Shown here piece after piece: positions 1 through 7,701 of a stretch of 64,000 nt of DNA. Position numbers and translations under genes: made by a program. The stretch is from Bacteroidota bacterium (GTDB lineage: Bacteria > Bacteroidota > Bacteroidia > Sphingobacteriales > Sphingobacteriaceae): positions 1 to 64,000 of the forward strand of contig JABDFM010000003.1 in the NCBI GenBank assembly GCA_013286565.1, read 5' to 3'. The first letter of the stretch is position 1. Every line of letters starts with the position of its first letter. The notes below the pieces were generated by a model. That model was not told the origin of the DNA. It did no database searches and saw only the letters and a program-made list of their open reading frames with translations.

Positions 1-91
1 CTTTTATCGTTCCACTATCGCAGGGAACTTATATTTAAAATCCGTTAGGATCTTACTTTTTTAACTATTTGCCTCGTTTCCGAAGCGGCTG

Positions 92-123
92 CAAAGATGG
101 GAATAATTTAGTATACATGTCAA
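92..123 (-). promoter_or_regulatory. Minus-strand promoter (proximal of a tandem pair)
   Basis: Read on the minus strand, TTGACA (118-123) is followed after 18 bases by CATCTTTG (92-99), a one-base variant of the Bacteroidota -7 element TAnnTTTG. Transcription would leave the window leftward. The first transcribed bases resemble those of the second promoter 110 bp upstream (both read roughly GnCCGCTT). The gene served lies before position 1. It is inferred from sequence only. Confidence 0.5.
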
Positions 124-201
124 GTGTTATTTTCACTTTTTTTCAGTACATTTTTTTAGTCCCAAATCTTCAAAAAACAACGCCTTTTTCCAAAGCGGAC
201 A

Positions 202-233
202 CAAATGTAAGGAGAATCCGGCTACCAGCCAAA
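202..233 (-). promoter_or_regulatory. Minus-strand promoter (distal of a tandem pair)
   Basis: On the minus strand a TTTTG (about 230-234) is followed after 20 bases by TACATTTG (202-209), a perfect TAnnTTTG -7 element. It points leftward like the promoter at 92-123. No convincing gene lies in 1-357. The only open frame there (69-266, plus) runs against both promoters and looks like chance. Confidence 0.5.
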
Positions 234-341
234 AGAAATATTAAAATAATCGCAACTATACTTTAACTCACTGTAAACTAAGGCCAATAAAAAAGGCCTG
301 ATTTGAGATCAACTCCTAAATTATTGAAGCAAGCGATTTTG

Positions 342-349
342 TATCTTTG
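342..349 (+). promoter_or_regulatory. -7 element before the RNA methyltransferase gene
   Basis: TATCTTTG matches TAnnTTTG and ends 8 bases before the ATG at 358, which implies an almost leaderless mRNA. A TTG lies 15 bases upstream (324-326), closer than the usual 17-23, so the -33 half is weak. Confidence 0.45.
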
Positions 350-357
350 AAAAATAT

Positions 358-1737
358 ATGAGCGATCACCTCTTTCCTCAAAATTTTCTTCAAAAACTTT
401 CCGGCTCACCGGGATTTAACGCGGAAAATTTCACTGAAGCACATCAAATTCCAATATCCCCAACGTCGATCCGGCTGAATCCTTTTAAACCATCGACCAT
501 AAAAGGGGATCAACCGGTGCCATGGTGTGCTGATGGATATTACCTGGATACACGCCCATCCTTTACTTTTGATCCGCTTTTCCATGCCGGTTGTTATTAT
601 GTACAGGAAGCTTCGTCCATGTTTATCGATCATATCCTTAAACACATCCAGCAAACTCATTCCGATAGTATTAAGGTGCTTGATCTTTGTGCAGCTCCCG
701 GTGGTAAAAGCACGCTCATCAATTCAGCATTAAAAAGCAATGATCTGCTGGTCGCTAATGAGATCATCAAGACGCGTGTGCCTGTGCTTTCAGATAACCT
801 GAACCGCTGGGGCACCAGTAATAGTATAGTGACCAATAACGACCCTAAGGATTTTGGCAGGCTGAAAGGCTTTTTCGACATTATTTTAGTAGATGCACCG
901 TGCTCAGGTTCGGGCATGTTCAGGAAAGACCCGGCGGCGATGGATGAATGGTCGGAGGGGAATGTGAACTTATGCCATCAGCGGCAGGAGCGTATTTTGG
1001 CGGATGTTTACCCCGCCTTAAAAGAGGATGGTTACCTTATATATAGTACCTGCTCCTATTCCATGGAGGAAAACGAGGATATACTGGATTGGCTATGCAC
1101 CGAATTTGAACTGGAAAGCACCAGGATACCTATTGATAGCGAATGGGGTATAGTGGAAAGCCAGTCGACCCAAAAACAAGCCTGGGGATATCGTTTTTAT
1201 CCCGACAAAGTAAAGGGTGAGGGTTTATTTGCTGCCTGTCTGCAAAAGAAAGAAAGCAGCGGCGAGGTATCCAACACCAAATACAAGGATCATCAAAAAG
1301 CAAACTTTAAAGAGATTGACCTAGTGAAACCTTATATTAAGGAGCCTGACAACTATTACTATTTCAAAATAAATGACGACTGGCTGGCGATCGACCGCGA
1401 GCACAGGCACAGTCTCGGTGTTCTGCAGCAGTATTTCTATCTGAAAAAATCAGGAGTGCGGATGGGTAAACTGGCGGGCAGGGATTTGATACCTGATCAT
1501 GAACTTGCCCTAAGCCTGATTGTAAATAAAGACCGCTTTTTACAAACTGAGTTAACAAAAGACCAGGCTATTCAATACCTGCAGCGTGCTGATATCACCG
1601 GCCTTGATACAACAGATAAAGGCTGGAGCTTAATGAACTTTGAAGGGCATGCTTTAGGCTGGGCGAAGTTGCTGCCAAACCGCATCAATAACTATTATCC
1701 GAAGGAGATAAGGATATTTTCAAAGGCGGAAAGCTAA
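358..1737 (+). CDS. RsmF/NSUN-type RNA (cytosine-5) methyltransferase
   Basis: SAM-dependent cytosine-C5 methyltransferase of the NOL1/NOP2/Sun family, expected to modify rRNA in the cytoplasm. The 459-residue protein has the SAM-binding motif DLCAAPGGKST (108-118), the DAPCSGSG motif with Cys182 and the STCSYS motif with Cys232. Those two cysteines are the catalytic pair known in the family. Roughly 150 further C-terminal residues fit the RsmF/YebU architecture with extra RNA-binding domains. It stands alone on the plus strand behind a near-leaderless promoter. The family is clear; the exact rRNA position is not. Confidence 0.92.
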   Translation: MSDHLFPQNFLQKLSGSPGFNAENFTEAHQIPISPTSIRLNPFKPSTIKGDQPVPWCADGYYLDTRPSFTFDPLFHAGCYYVQEASSMFIDHILKHIQQTHSDSIKVLDLCAAPGGKSTLINSALKSNDLLVANEIIKTRVPVLSDNLNRWGTSNSIVTNNDPKDFGRLKGFFDIILVDAPCSGSGMFRKDPAAMDEWSEGNVNLCHQRQERILADVYPALKEDGYLIYSTCSYSMEENEDILDWLCTEFELESTRIPIDSEWGIVESQSTQKQAWGYRFYPDKVKGEGLFAACLQKKESSGEVSNTKYKDHQKANFKEIDLVKPYIKEPDNYYYFKINDDWLAIDREHRHSLGVLQQYFYLKKSGVRMGKLAGRDLIPDHELALSLIVNKDRFLQTELTKDQAIQYLQRADITGLDTTDKGWSLMNFEGHALGWAKLLPNRINNYYPKEIRIFSKAES

Positions 1738-1814
1738 AAGGTCAAAGCTGAAAGGTTTTTTAAGGCAGTAACCTAATCTCTAATTAACTAATCTCTAATC
1801 ACTGCCCGCAGGGC

Positions 1815-2180
1815 TCAATACTGCCCTATCGACAATAGCACTAACGTACAAGCATACTCCGTCTCAATTCCCTTTTCATTCGCCATTCGGCGAAGTTCTG
1901 AATTTTCGGTACCGGGGTTAAAGATGATCCGCTTGGGGTGCGTATCCAATATATAATTGTACAAGCCTTCCTGGTGGTGCGGACCAACATACAGGGTGAT
2001 GGTATCTATGTCACTGTGGATGGTTTCCGGCTTTTCAATAGGCACGCCCGCTGCCTGGCCAGCTTTTAAGCCCACGTTTACTATACTGTGCCCACTGCGC
2101 ACTAACCTGTTTGATGCAAGGTTCGCGTAGCGGCTTTCATCAGGCGTAGCGCCTAAAATCAGTGTTTTTTTATCAACCAT
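1815..2180 (-). CDS. CoA-binding-domain protein (YccU-like)
   Basis: Small 121-residue single-domain protein of the CoA_binding family (Rossmann fold, as in YccU and succinyl-CoA synthetase alpha). Visible are a beta strand opening into LGATPDESRYANLAS near the N-terminus, the VGLKAGQAAGVP segment, and the NPGTEN segment around residue 90 before the C-terminal helix. Its start overlaps the end of the upstream DinB-like gene by 8 bases, so the two are translationally coupled. The cellular function of this family is not established; nucleotide or CoA binding is inferred from homology. Confidence 0.85.
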   Translation of the reverse strand: MVDKKTLILGATPDESRYANLASNRLVRSGHSIVNVGLKAGQAAGVPIEKPETIHSDIDTITLYVGPHHQEGLYNYILDTHPKRIIFNPGTENSELRRMANEKGIETEYACTLVLLSIGQY

Positions 2181-2658
2181 TTATTATTCTATTTAATATC
2201 GCGATCTGCCCTGAGTGATAAATATGATGCTGTATCAATCCGTTCACCAGCTCTTCATAAGTTACGCCATTACCCAGTTCGCGGTTTCTTTCATCGTTCA
2301 TTGGCTCACTCCATTGTTCCTCGGGGAAGTTCTGGATAAGACCCAGCAAATTTACGTTGACCAGCTTCAGATCATTGACATAATTCTGCCATTTTTGTTC
2401 ATCAGGTGTGCCTGTTGGTGGCCAGTCGCCGCTGAGTGGCAGGCTTGCTTCCTTTCCGTTCATCCGATCGAGTACTTCCTCTGTCCAGGCCAGCATGTGC
2501 AATACAATTTCGGCGATGGTATGCGATGCGCCTGCTACTTTCTCAAAGGCAGCCTCAAAGCTTACCGCCTCAATCACCTGGTAAACGGGGCTGCCGTACC
2601 AGGGATCGCCGGATAATATTTTTTGCAATTCAAGGCTGAGTTTTTCTGATGTTGTCAT
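2173..2658 (-). CDS. DinB-like four-helix protein
   Basis: 161-residue protein of the DinB/YfiT superfamily: helical bundle proteins that carry a metal site made of three histidines. The sequence shows a helix with HTIAEIVLHMLAWTEE (around residues 46-61) and a C-terminal HHIYHSGQIAILNR segment, the usual spacing of metal-ligand histidines. The members with known activity are thiol-dependent S-transferases such as bacillithiol or mycothiol transferases, but the substrate here cannot be read from the sequence. It is the first gene of a two-gene operon with the CoA-binding protein. Confidence 0.82.
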   Translation of the reverse strand: MTTSEKLSLELQKILSGDPWYGSPVYQVIEAVSFEAAFEKVAGASHTIAEIVLHMLAWTEEVLDRMNGKEASLPLSGDWPPTGTPDEQKWQNYVNDLKLVNVNLLGLIQNFPEEQWSEPMNDERNRELGNGVTYEELVNGLIQHHIYHSGQIAILNRIING

Positions 2659-2694
2659 GACGTATTTATTCTATTACCTTTCCTAATTGAGCGC

Positions 2695-2765
2695 TGTCAT
2701 CCTGAGGCTCTCGAAGGATGTGTGGTAAGGCCCACCCACCATGCTTCGAGAGCCTCAGCATGACA
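2695..2765. repeat. Dispersed inverted repeat (GAGGCTCTCGAAG type)
   Basis: Two 26-base arms (2695-2720 and 2740-2765) are inverted copies with 24 of 26 matches, separated by 19 bases. It lies between the DinB-like start and the end of the FAD gene and would fold into a long hairpin in either transcript. Elements with this core are common between genes in Sphingobacteriaceae, from memory. Confidence 0.85.
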
Positions 2766-2777
2766 CCCATATATTTA

Positions 2778-4325
2778 TTATAATGCCTTCACCGCCGCCA
2801 AAGCACAATTGATCCCATCTATAGCAGCAGAAATAATACCACCTGCGTAGCCCGCGCCTTCCCCGCAGGGGAATAAACCTGCTACCTGCGGATGCTGTAA
2901 AGTTTCCTTATCCCTCGGCACTTTTATGGGTGATGAAGTGCGTGATTCCACCCCAACCAATACAGCCTCGTTGGTATAATAGCCTTTCATCTTTTTACCA
3001 AATATGGGTAAAGCTTTTTGCAGGCTTGCCGCTATCCAATTGGGTAATACATTTTTTAAGTCGACGCTATTGGTACCGGGAAGATAGGAGTTTTTGGGCA
3101 GATCAGTTGATGTACGTCCTTCCACAAAATCCACCATGCGCTGTGCCGGTGCAACTAAATTTCCGCCTCCGGCTGTAAACGCCAGTTGCTCTACCTGTTG
3201 TTGAAAACGCAGCAGTTTAAAAGGATCTGCGTTATCGACGGGTACATCCTCCAAATTTACCTGTACCACCGTACCCGAATTGGCATAAGGATTATTCCGT
3301 TTGGATGGGCTCCAGCCATTTACTACAATTTCTTTATCTTCTGTTGAACAGGGTGCGATGATTCCACCCGGGCACATGCAAAATGAGAAAACACCACGAC
3401 CATCCACCTGCTCCACCAAACTATAATAGGATGGCGGCAGGTATTCGCCCCGGTCATCACAATGATATTGCGCACGGTCGATTATTTCCTGCGGATGCTC
3501 TATTCGCACACCCAACGCAAATGGTTTGGCCTCGATCAGTATATTTTGCCGGTGCAGCATTTCGAAAATATCACGGGCGGAATGACCGGTAGCCAATATC
3601 ACCGCATCTGCTTTCCAGGTTTTCCCATCAAGGGTTTTTACTCCTTTTATCTTTCCAAAATCAACTATAAGGCCGGTTACTTTGGTGTCGAAATGTATCT
3701 CGCCCCCGGCATTCTGTATCGTTTCGCGGATGGCGGTAATAATTCCCGGCAATTTATTAGTGCCGATGTGTGGTCGTGCGTCTATCAATATATCTTCTTC
3801 CGCACCATGTGCCACAAAGGTTTTTAATACCTGGTTCACATCGCCACGCTTCGTTGAACGCGTGTAGAGCTTGCCGTCAGAGTAAGTCCCTGCCCCACCC
3901 TCGCCGAAACAATAGTTGGACTCGGGGTTAACCAGGCCTTGTTTATTGATATTGGCCAGGTCACGCCGACGTTGTTTTACATCCTTGCCACGTTCTAATA
4001 TGATGGGTTTCAATCCTGATTCGATACACTGCAAAGCCGCAAATAACCCGGCCGGACCAGCGCCTATAATAATAACCGGTTTTGCATCCTTAACGTTAGG
4101 ATATTTAATCAAATACGTTTCCGGTTGATAGGGTTCGCCAACAAAAACCCTCACCTGCATTCGGTAAACCACCTTACGGCCACGGGCATCAATGGAACGT
4201 TTAAGAATTTTTAAACCTGTAATTTGTTGGGTTGATATTTTTAAGGCTGCGGCTGCCAGTCTTTGTAAAGCGACATTATCTTCATGCTGTTCAGGAGAAC
4301 AAACAATTTCTATTTCTTTGATCAT
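2778..4325 (-). CDS. NAD(P)/FAD-dependent oxidoreductase (COG2509 type)
   Basis: 515-residue cytoplasmic flavoprotein. After an N-terminal region of about 80 residues comes the dinucleotide-binding motif GAGPAGLFAAL (88-98), then a GEGGAGTYSDGKLYTR segment, the second nucleotide motif ATGHSARDIFEML in the middle, and a C-terminal PCGEGAGYAGGI segment that closes the FAD site. This layout matches a widespread but biochemically uncharacterised family of FAD-dependent dehydrogenases. It has no signal peptide. A TACCTTTG -7 element lies 31 bases upstream. The substrate is unknown. Confidence 0.87.
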   Translation of the reverse strand: MIKEIEIVCSPEQHEDNVALQRLAAAALKISTQQITGLKILKRSIDARGRKVVYRMQVRVFVGEPYQPETYLIKYPNVKDAKPVIIIGAGPAGLFAALQCIESGLKPIILERGKDVKQRRRDLANINKQGLVNPESNYCFGEGGAGTYSDGKLYTRSTKRGDVNQVLKTFVAHGAEEDILIDARPHIGTNKLPGIITAIRETIQNAGGEIHFDTKVTGLIVDFGKIKGVKTLDGKTWKADAVILATGHSARDIFEMLHRQNILIEAKPFALGVRIEHPQEIIDRAQYHCDDRGEYLPPSYYSLVEQVDGRGVFSFCMCPGGIIAPCSTEDKEIVVNGWSPSKRNNPYANSGTVVQVNLEDVPVDNADPFKLLRFQQQVEQLAFTAGGGNLVAPAQRMVDFVEGRTSTDLPKNSYLPGTNSVDLKNVLPNWIAASLQKALPIFGKKMKGYYTNEAVLVGVESRTSSPIKVPRDKETLQHPQVAGLFPCGEGAGYAGGIISAAIDGINCALAAVKAL

Positions 4326-4355
4326 GATAGTGCCCGGTTTTTATCCGGGATGGGA

Positions 4356-4363
4356 CAAAGGTA
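4356..4363 (-). promoter_or_regulatory. -7 element before the FAD oxidoreductase gene
   Basis: On the minus strand TACCTTTG matches TAnnTTTG and would start an mRNA with a leader of about 24 bases. Upstream lies an 'attagagattag' low-complexity patch, and no -33 TTG sits at the usual distance. Confidence 0.4.
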
Positions 4364-4404
4364 ATGATTTAGAGATTAGTGATTAGAGACAAGAGATTAG
4401 GTTA

Positions 4405-5631
4405 CTATTCTTGTTTTGATATATATACAAACGCATCACCATCCTCCAACTTATCCATTTTTAAGCCGGATCTAATTGCCGTTAAAAATCTATTTCTGCT
4501 GGTGACACTCAATGCAGGGTTTGTTTTCAAAAAATCCTGCCTTAAGGCCGAGGCCGTTTCAGTGACACCCGCAGGGGTCCATCCGGGTGGCTTTACAACG
4601 TATAATACCTTATTCTTTATTCCCTCTGCATTTTTTATATCCCTCCAGAGGAGTAATAGTTCCCCAAAATACAGATCCGAAAAATTGGTGACATCCAGAT
4701 CCCTTGTAATACCGTAATCAACTTTCACCTCTTCTTTAAGCGGTTGCAGTGTGCCGAATATCCAATCCCAAAACGGCAAAACCGATGCAAAGTTGGTATC
4801 CACATACAACGGGTTTTTTGCATGGTGTACCCGGTGATGTGCAGGTGTGATGATCAAATATTGTAATATGCCCATGTGTCCGTTCTTTAAAGCTCTTTCG
4901 CTTATATGCACAAACGTTCCCCATGCGCTATCGATCCCCATAATGGCGATAAACATCAACGGGTTAACCCCCAAAACGATGCAGACAATCAAATGGATGA
5001 AGGTAGAATAGTAAACCTCCGCAATAAAATGAACCCAATTTACCGTCATATTTAGTTCAGAGGGGGCATGGTGCGGAGAGTGGAAACACCACAACAACCG
5101 CACGCGGTGAGAGGTAAAATGGAACACCCAGGTGGAAAGCTCCCAGCACAAATAGGCGTATATCCAGCTATACCATTTTAAATTGACGGTGAACAGCGCA
5201 AATCTCTGAACATGCGGCAGCCAGATCCAAAACATGTGGAGCAAAATCAGCTTCGGTAAAAGCTGATAGATCAGCAAAGCCAAAAAAGATGGTTTATAGT
5301 TTACGAGTACCTTTTTAAAGATGAATTTATACCTATCAAACCAATGCATGTTGCCGCTTTCCTGTTTTGAAAGGTGTATAATAAACAGCACCATTTCCCA
5401 TAAAACGCAAGTGGAGTTTAATATAATAATGACCGATACGATGCTTAAATAGTACTGGTGAGATAAAATAGGATCAATGATGGCACCGATATAGCCTTTG
5501 CCTTTTATGGAGTCGTAAACATACAGCCCATAAGTGGAGATCAGGCTATACATGATAAAACCAAACGCGAATACGAAAATTACATTCTCGGTAATTCTCC
5601 AATTCTTACTCAGTTTTTTCGTAGAACTCAT
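4405..5631 (-). CDS. Sterol desaturase / fatty acid hydroxylase family protein
   Basis: 408-residue integral membrane protein with the histidine clusters of the di-iron hydroxylase family: HFTSH (171-175), HSPHH (184-188) and HHRVHH (265-270). In known members these bind a di-iron centre that hydroxylates or desaturates lipids. Several hydrophobic segments precede and separate the clusters. A C-terminal domain of about 110 residues after the last cluster is longer than in minimal members. The lipid substrate is unknown; a membrane fatty-acid or sphingolipid substrate is a reasonable guess for this phylum. Confidence 0.88.
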   Translation of the reverse strand: MSSTKKLSKNWRITENVIFVFAFGFIMYSLISTYGLYVYDSIKGKGYIGAIIDPILSHQYYLSIVSVIIILNSTCVLWEMVLFIIHLSKQESGNMHWFDRYKFIFKKVLVNYKPSFLALLIYQLLPKLILLHMFWIWLPHVQRFALFTVNLKWYSWIYAYLCWELSTWVFHFTSHRVRLLWCFHSPHHAPSELNMTVNWVHFIAEVYYSTFIHLIVCIVLGVNPLMFIAIMGIDSAWGTFVHISERALKNGHMGILQYLIITPAHHRVHHAKNPLYVDTNFASVLPFWDWIFGTLQPLKEEVKVDYGITRDLDVTNFSDLYFGELLLLWRDIKNAEGIKNKVLYVVKPPGWTPAGVTETASALRQDFLKTNPALSVTSRNRFLTAIRSGLKMDKLEDGDAFVYISKQE

Positions 5632-5772
5632 TTATTGATTATTGATATAATAGTCTTCACAAAATTAAAAAAATGACCGGTATAATTTTCGCCATTATAG
5701 AAAGCTCAAACCCTCTATACGGCAGTCCGCAAAGAGGGTTGTGTTTGTTCTATGTGAAGAGGTAAAGATGAT

Positions 5773-6201
5773 CTATTTTTTCAGAAATACCGTTTTACTG
5801 TAAGTGCCGCCGCCCGGGCCTTGTGGTTGCATGAAATCGATCCTGGCACTATGGCTGGTCAAGGGGTTAACCTCGCTTGGGTAAAGGCTACCATTAAAGG
5901 CAACGGTGGTGTCGGTGACGATCTTATAGGATATCGTATCGAAAGCGCCATTTTCTTTGACATAGCATCTGCCGTCAGCCCTGAAATCATAATAATCGTC
6001 CGCTGTGCCAACATATACATTATAGTGCACTGGCCCTATAAAACTCGCAGCTATTGAATCTTTCGCAATGTTCCATCTGGCCACCAATGACGAGTGTACA
6101 GCCGAGGTAGTAACCTGGGCTTTAGTTGGTTGCACATTTTCGTTTTTACAGCTGCTTGCCAATACTACGACAGTAAACAACAGAAATAAATTAGCTTTCA
6201 T
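5773..6201 (-). CDS. Small lipoprotein, unknown function
   Basis: 142-residue protein starting with a typical lipoprotein signal, LLFTVVVLASSC, with the lipobox Cys at about residue 18 followed by KNE. The mature part looks like a small beta-rich domain (short strands around DDYYDFRADGRCYVKENG), similar in style to lipocalin-like Bacteroidota lipoproteins, but I do not recognise a named family. Expected location is the periplasmic face of a membrane. A 12-base inverted repeat lies just upstream. Confidence 0.7.
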   Translation of the reverse strand: MKANLFLLFTVVVLASSCKNENVQPTKAQVTTSAVHSSLVARWNIAKDSIAASFIGPVHYNVYVGTADDYYDFRADGRCYVKENGAFDTISYKIVTDTTVAFNGSLYPSEVNPLTSHSARIDFMQPQGPGGGTYSKTVFLKK

Positions 6202-6238
6202 ATCATCTTGGTTTTATCCTGTTTACGAAGATGATTTA

Positions 6239-6270
6239 CAACTGGTTACATCATTTATGTAAACCAGTTG
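6239..6270. promoter_or_regulatory. Inverted repeat upstream of the lipoprotein gene
   Basis: The arms 6239-6250 and 6258-6270 (core CAACTGGTT / AACCAGTTG) pair almost perfectly around a 7-base loop, 38 bases before the lipoprotein start. It could be an operator or a leader hairpin. No regulator gene is adjacent. Confidence 0.45.
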
Positions 6271-6375
6271 ATATCCAGTTATATAATTTACAGGCACGTA
6301 ATGAATTTAAAGCCGCTTTTTGGGGATGGTTAGCATTGGTACGGGCCAAAATCGTCCGCCTTTGTGTCACAACCG

Positions 6376-6397
6376 TACGAAAACGAACAGTTTCGTA
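6376..6397. promoter_or_regulatory. Palindromic operator-like site before the ECF sigma gene
   Basis: TACGAAA (6376-6382) and TTTCGTA (6391-6397) form a perfect 7-base inverted repeat with 8 bases between. It lies 85 bases before the sigma-factor ATG, where a dimeric regulator or an autoregulated promoter would be expected. The protein that binds is unknown. Confidence 0.4.
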
Positions 6398-6481
6398 GAT
6401 CAATAAAAAAATATTTATTTGATAATCAACACTTTACTAAATGGCATCAACATTGGCATAGGTTCATCAAATCACAATACC

Positions 6482-7045
6482 ATGAATACTGATACAAATT
6501 TGAACCGGATGTGGGATGGATGCCTGCAAAACGACCGTAAGCAACAGGAACTATTATACAAAACCCTGGCCCCTAAAATGATGGCGGTTTGCATGCGCTA
6601 CGCAAATGATAAAGACGAAGCACAGGACATTTTGCAGGAGGGTTTTATCAAGATGTTTAACAATGTACATAAATACCGTGGCGATGGGAATCTGGAAGGC
6701 TGGATACGCCGTATTATGGTGCATACCGCTATATCGCGCTACCGCAAACTGAAACCAATGGTTTTGGTGGAAGACATGGCCGATAGCCCCATGAATACCA
6801 CATCCACACAAAACGCCAATAATTTGGAACTGAAGGACCTGCTTAAACTGGTACAGCAACTGCCACAGGTGTATCGCTCGGTGTTTAACCTGTATGCGGT
6901 TGAAGGCTACTCGCACCAGGAGATCGGTAATACTTTGGGAATAAGCGAACTATTATCGCGCACCACGCTTTACCGTGCACGTAATATCCTGAAAGAGAAA
7001 CTGATGCAACTAACCTCAAAAGAGCAATACTGCCTGGCAGGATAA
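6482..7045 (+). CDS. ECF-type RNA polymerase sigma-70 factor
   Basis: 187-residue sigma factor with region 2 (ANDKDEAQDILQEGFIKMF and GWIRRIMVHTAISRYRK) and region 4 (LKLVQQLPQVYRSVFNLY, then EGYSHQEIGNTLGIS and TTLYRARNILKEKL). The ATG at 6482 is preferred over a TTG at 6419, because the 21 residues added by the TTG do not belong to the family. Region 4 reads GISELLSRTTLYRAR where relatives usually have GISEGTS at the turn. No anti-sigma gene is adjacent. A 25-codon membrane-peptide frame follows 25 bases after the stop. Confidence 0.88.
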   Translation: MNTDTNLNRMWDGCLQNDRKQQELLYKTLAPKMMAVCMRYANDKDEAQDILQEGFIKMFNNVHKYRGDGNLEGWIRRIMVHTAISRYRKLKPMVLVEDMADSPMNTTSTQNANNLELKDLLKLVQQLPQVYRSVFNLYAVEGYSHQEIGNTLGISELLSRTTLYRARNILKEKLMQLTSKEQYCLAG

Positions 7046-7070
7046 TTAGCTGATCTAAAACAAGAATCTC

Positions 7071-7148
7071 ATGTGGGTGAGCATATTCTTTGTCGTAACT
7101 ATGATCTTCAGCGTATTGGCCTTTTTTAATTTGTTTAGAAAGAAGTAA
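7071..7148 (+). CDS. Candidate 25-residue single-pass membrane peptide
   Basis: An ATG 25 bases after the sigma-factor stop opens a 25-codon frame ending in TAA. The product starts MWVSIFFVVTMIF and continues SVLAFFNLF, then a basic RKK tail: one membrane span with a positive C-terminus. That is the shape of known bacterial small membrane proteins. There is no recognisable ribosome site, which is normal for this phylum. It could be co-transcribed with the sigma factor. Only composition and position support it, so chance cannot be excluded. Confidence 0.4.
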   Translation: MWVSIFFVVTMIFSVLAFFNLFRKK

Positions 7149-7192
7149 AATAGGTTGTTTCCCTCAAATGTAATTTCGTAAAATGACATCCT

Positions 7193-7686
7193 CCGTTCCC
7201 GCTCATAGCCGCGGGAGGGCCTATTACTTTTTGCTTGATCAAAAAGTAACAAAAAATCAAGACAGAAAAAAGCTTCAGCCCGCCCTGCCGGTTCTTTACG
7301 CTTTTGTAGTGCTCCGCACATAGCAAAAGCTAAACCGGCATTCCCGCCATACGCCCGGCCCGCTTTTCTGTCAGGCCTTTGCCCGCTTTTGTTCATGGTT
7401 TTATAAATTATATTTATTCCCGGAATAATTTCTTTATCGTCAGCAGAACAGCTTCGGCCCAAATCAGGCAAAACAATGGTGGTCTTGCGCGTCGGCAGGG
7501 GCATAGCAATAGTTGCTGAAGCGCAGGCCAGAGCGAACGAAGTAGGGCAACATTTTGCAGCCCGTGGTTTTGCCTGATTGTGCGCAGAGGCCTCGTGCGG
7601 CAAAGAAGCCTTTCTGCTGACAAGCGCTTTTGGTTACTTTTGTCGCGACAAAAGTAACTAAGCCCCCGCGGCTATGAGCGGGACGG
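7193..7686. mobile_element. Noncoding repeat element with inverted ends (about 490 bp)
   Basis: The left end (7193-7215) and right end (7663-7686) are inverted copies around the core CGCTCATAGCCGCGGG. Just inside each end is a palindrome: an imperfect one at 7223-7250 and a perfect 26-base one at 7633-7658 (core TTTTGTCGCGACAAAA). The interior is GC-rich. A long minus-strand frame (7055-7603) crosses it and encodes a low-complexity product with no domain. I recall near-identical spurious proteins annotated repeatedly in Pedobacter and Mucilaginibacter genomes, which indicates a dispersed MITE-like element rather than a gene. No transposase is inside. Confidence 0.65.
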
Positions 7687-7701
7687 AATATTGTCTGAAC
7701 C

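Noticed and set aside
69..266. 65-codon plus-strand open frame near the left edge
   Set aside because: It runs opposite to two good minus-strand promoters, has no family resemblance and sits in AT-rich sequence.
1772..1802. CTAATCTCTAATTAACTAATC patch as a direct-repeat array or CRISPR
   Set aside because: Only a few imperfect 7-8 base units. Similar 'agagattag' patches at 4370-4400 and 51424-51460 are low-complexity intergenic sequence with no spacers.
7055..7603. 182-codon minus-strand open frame
   Set aside because: It runs through a repeat element with inverted ends, has low-complexity basic and Cys-rich composition and shows no domain. It also crosses the sigma-factor trailer.
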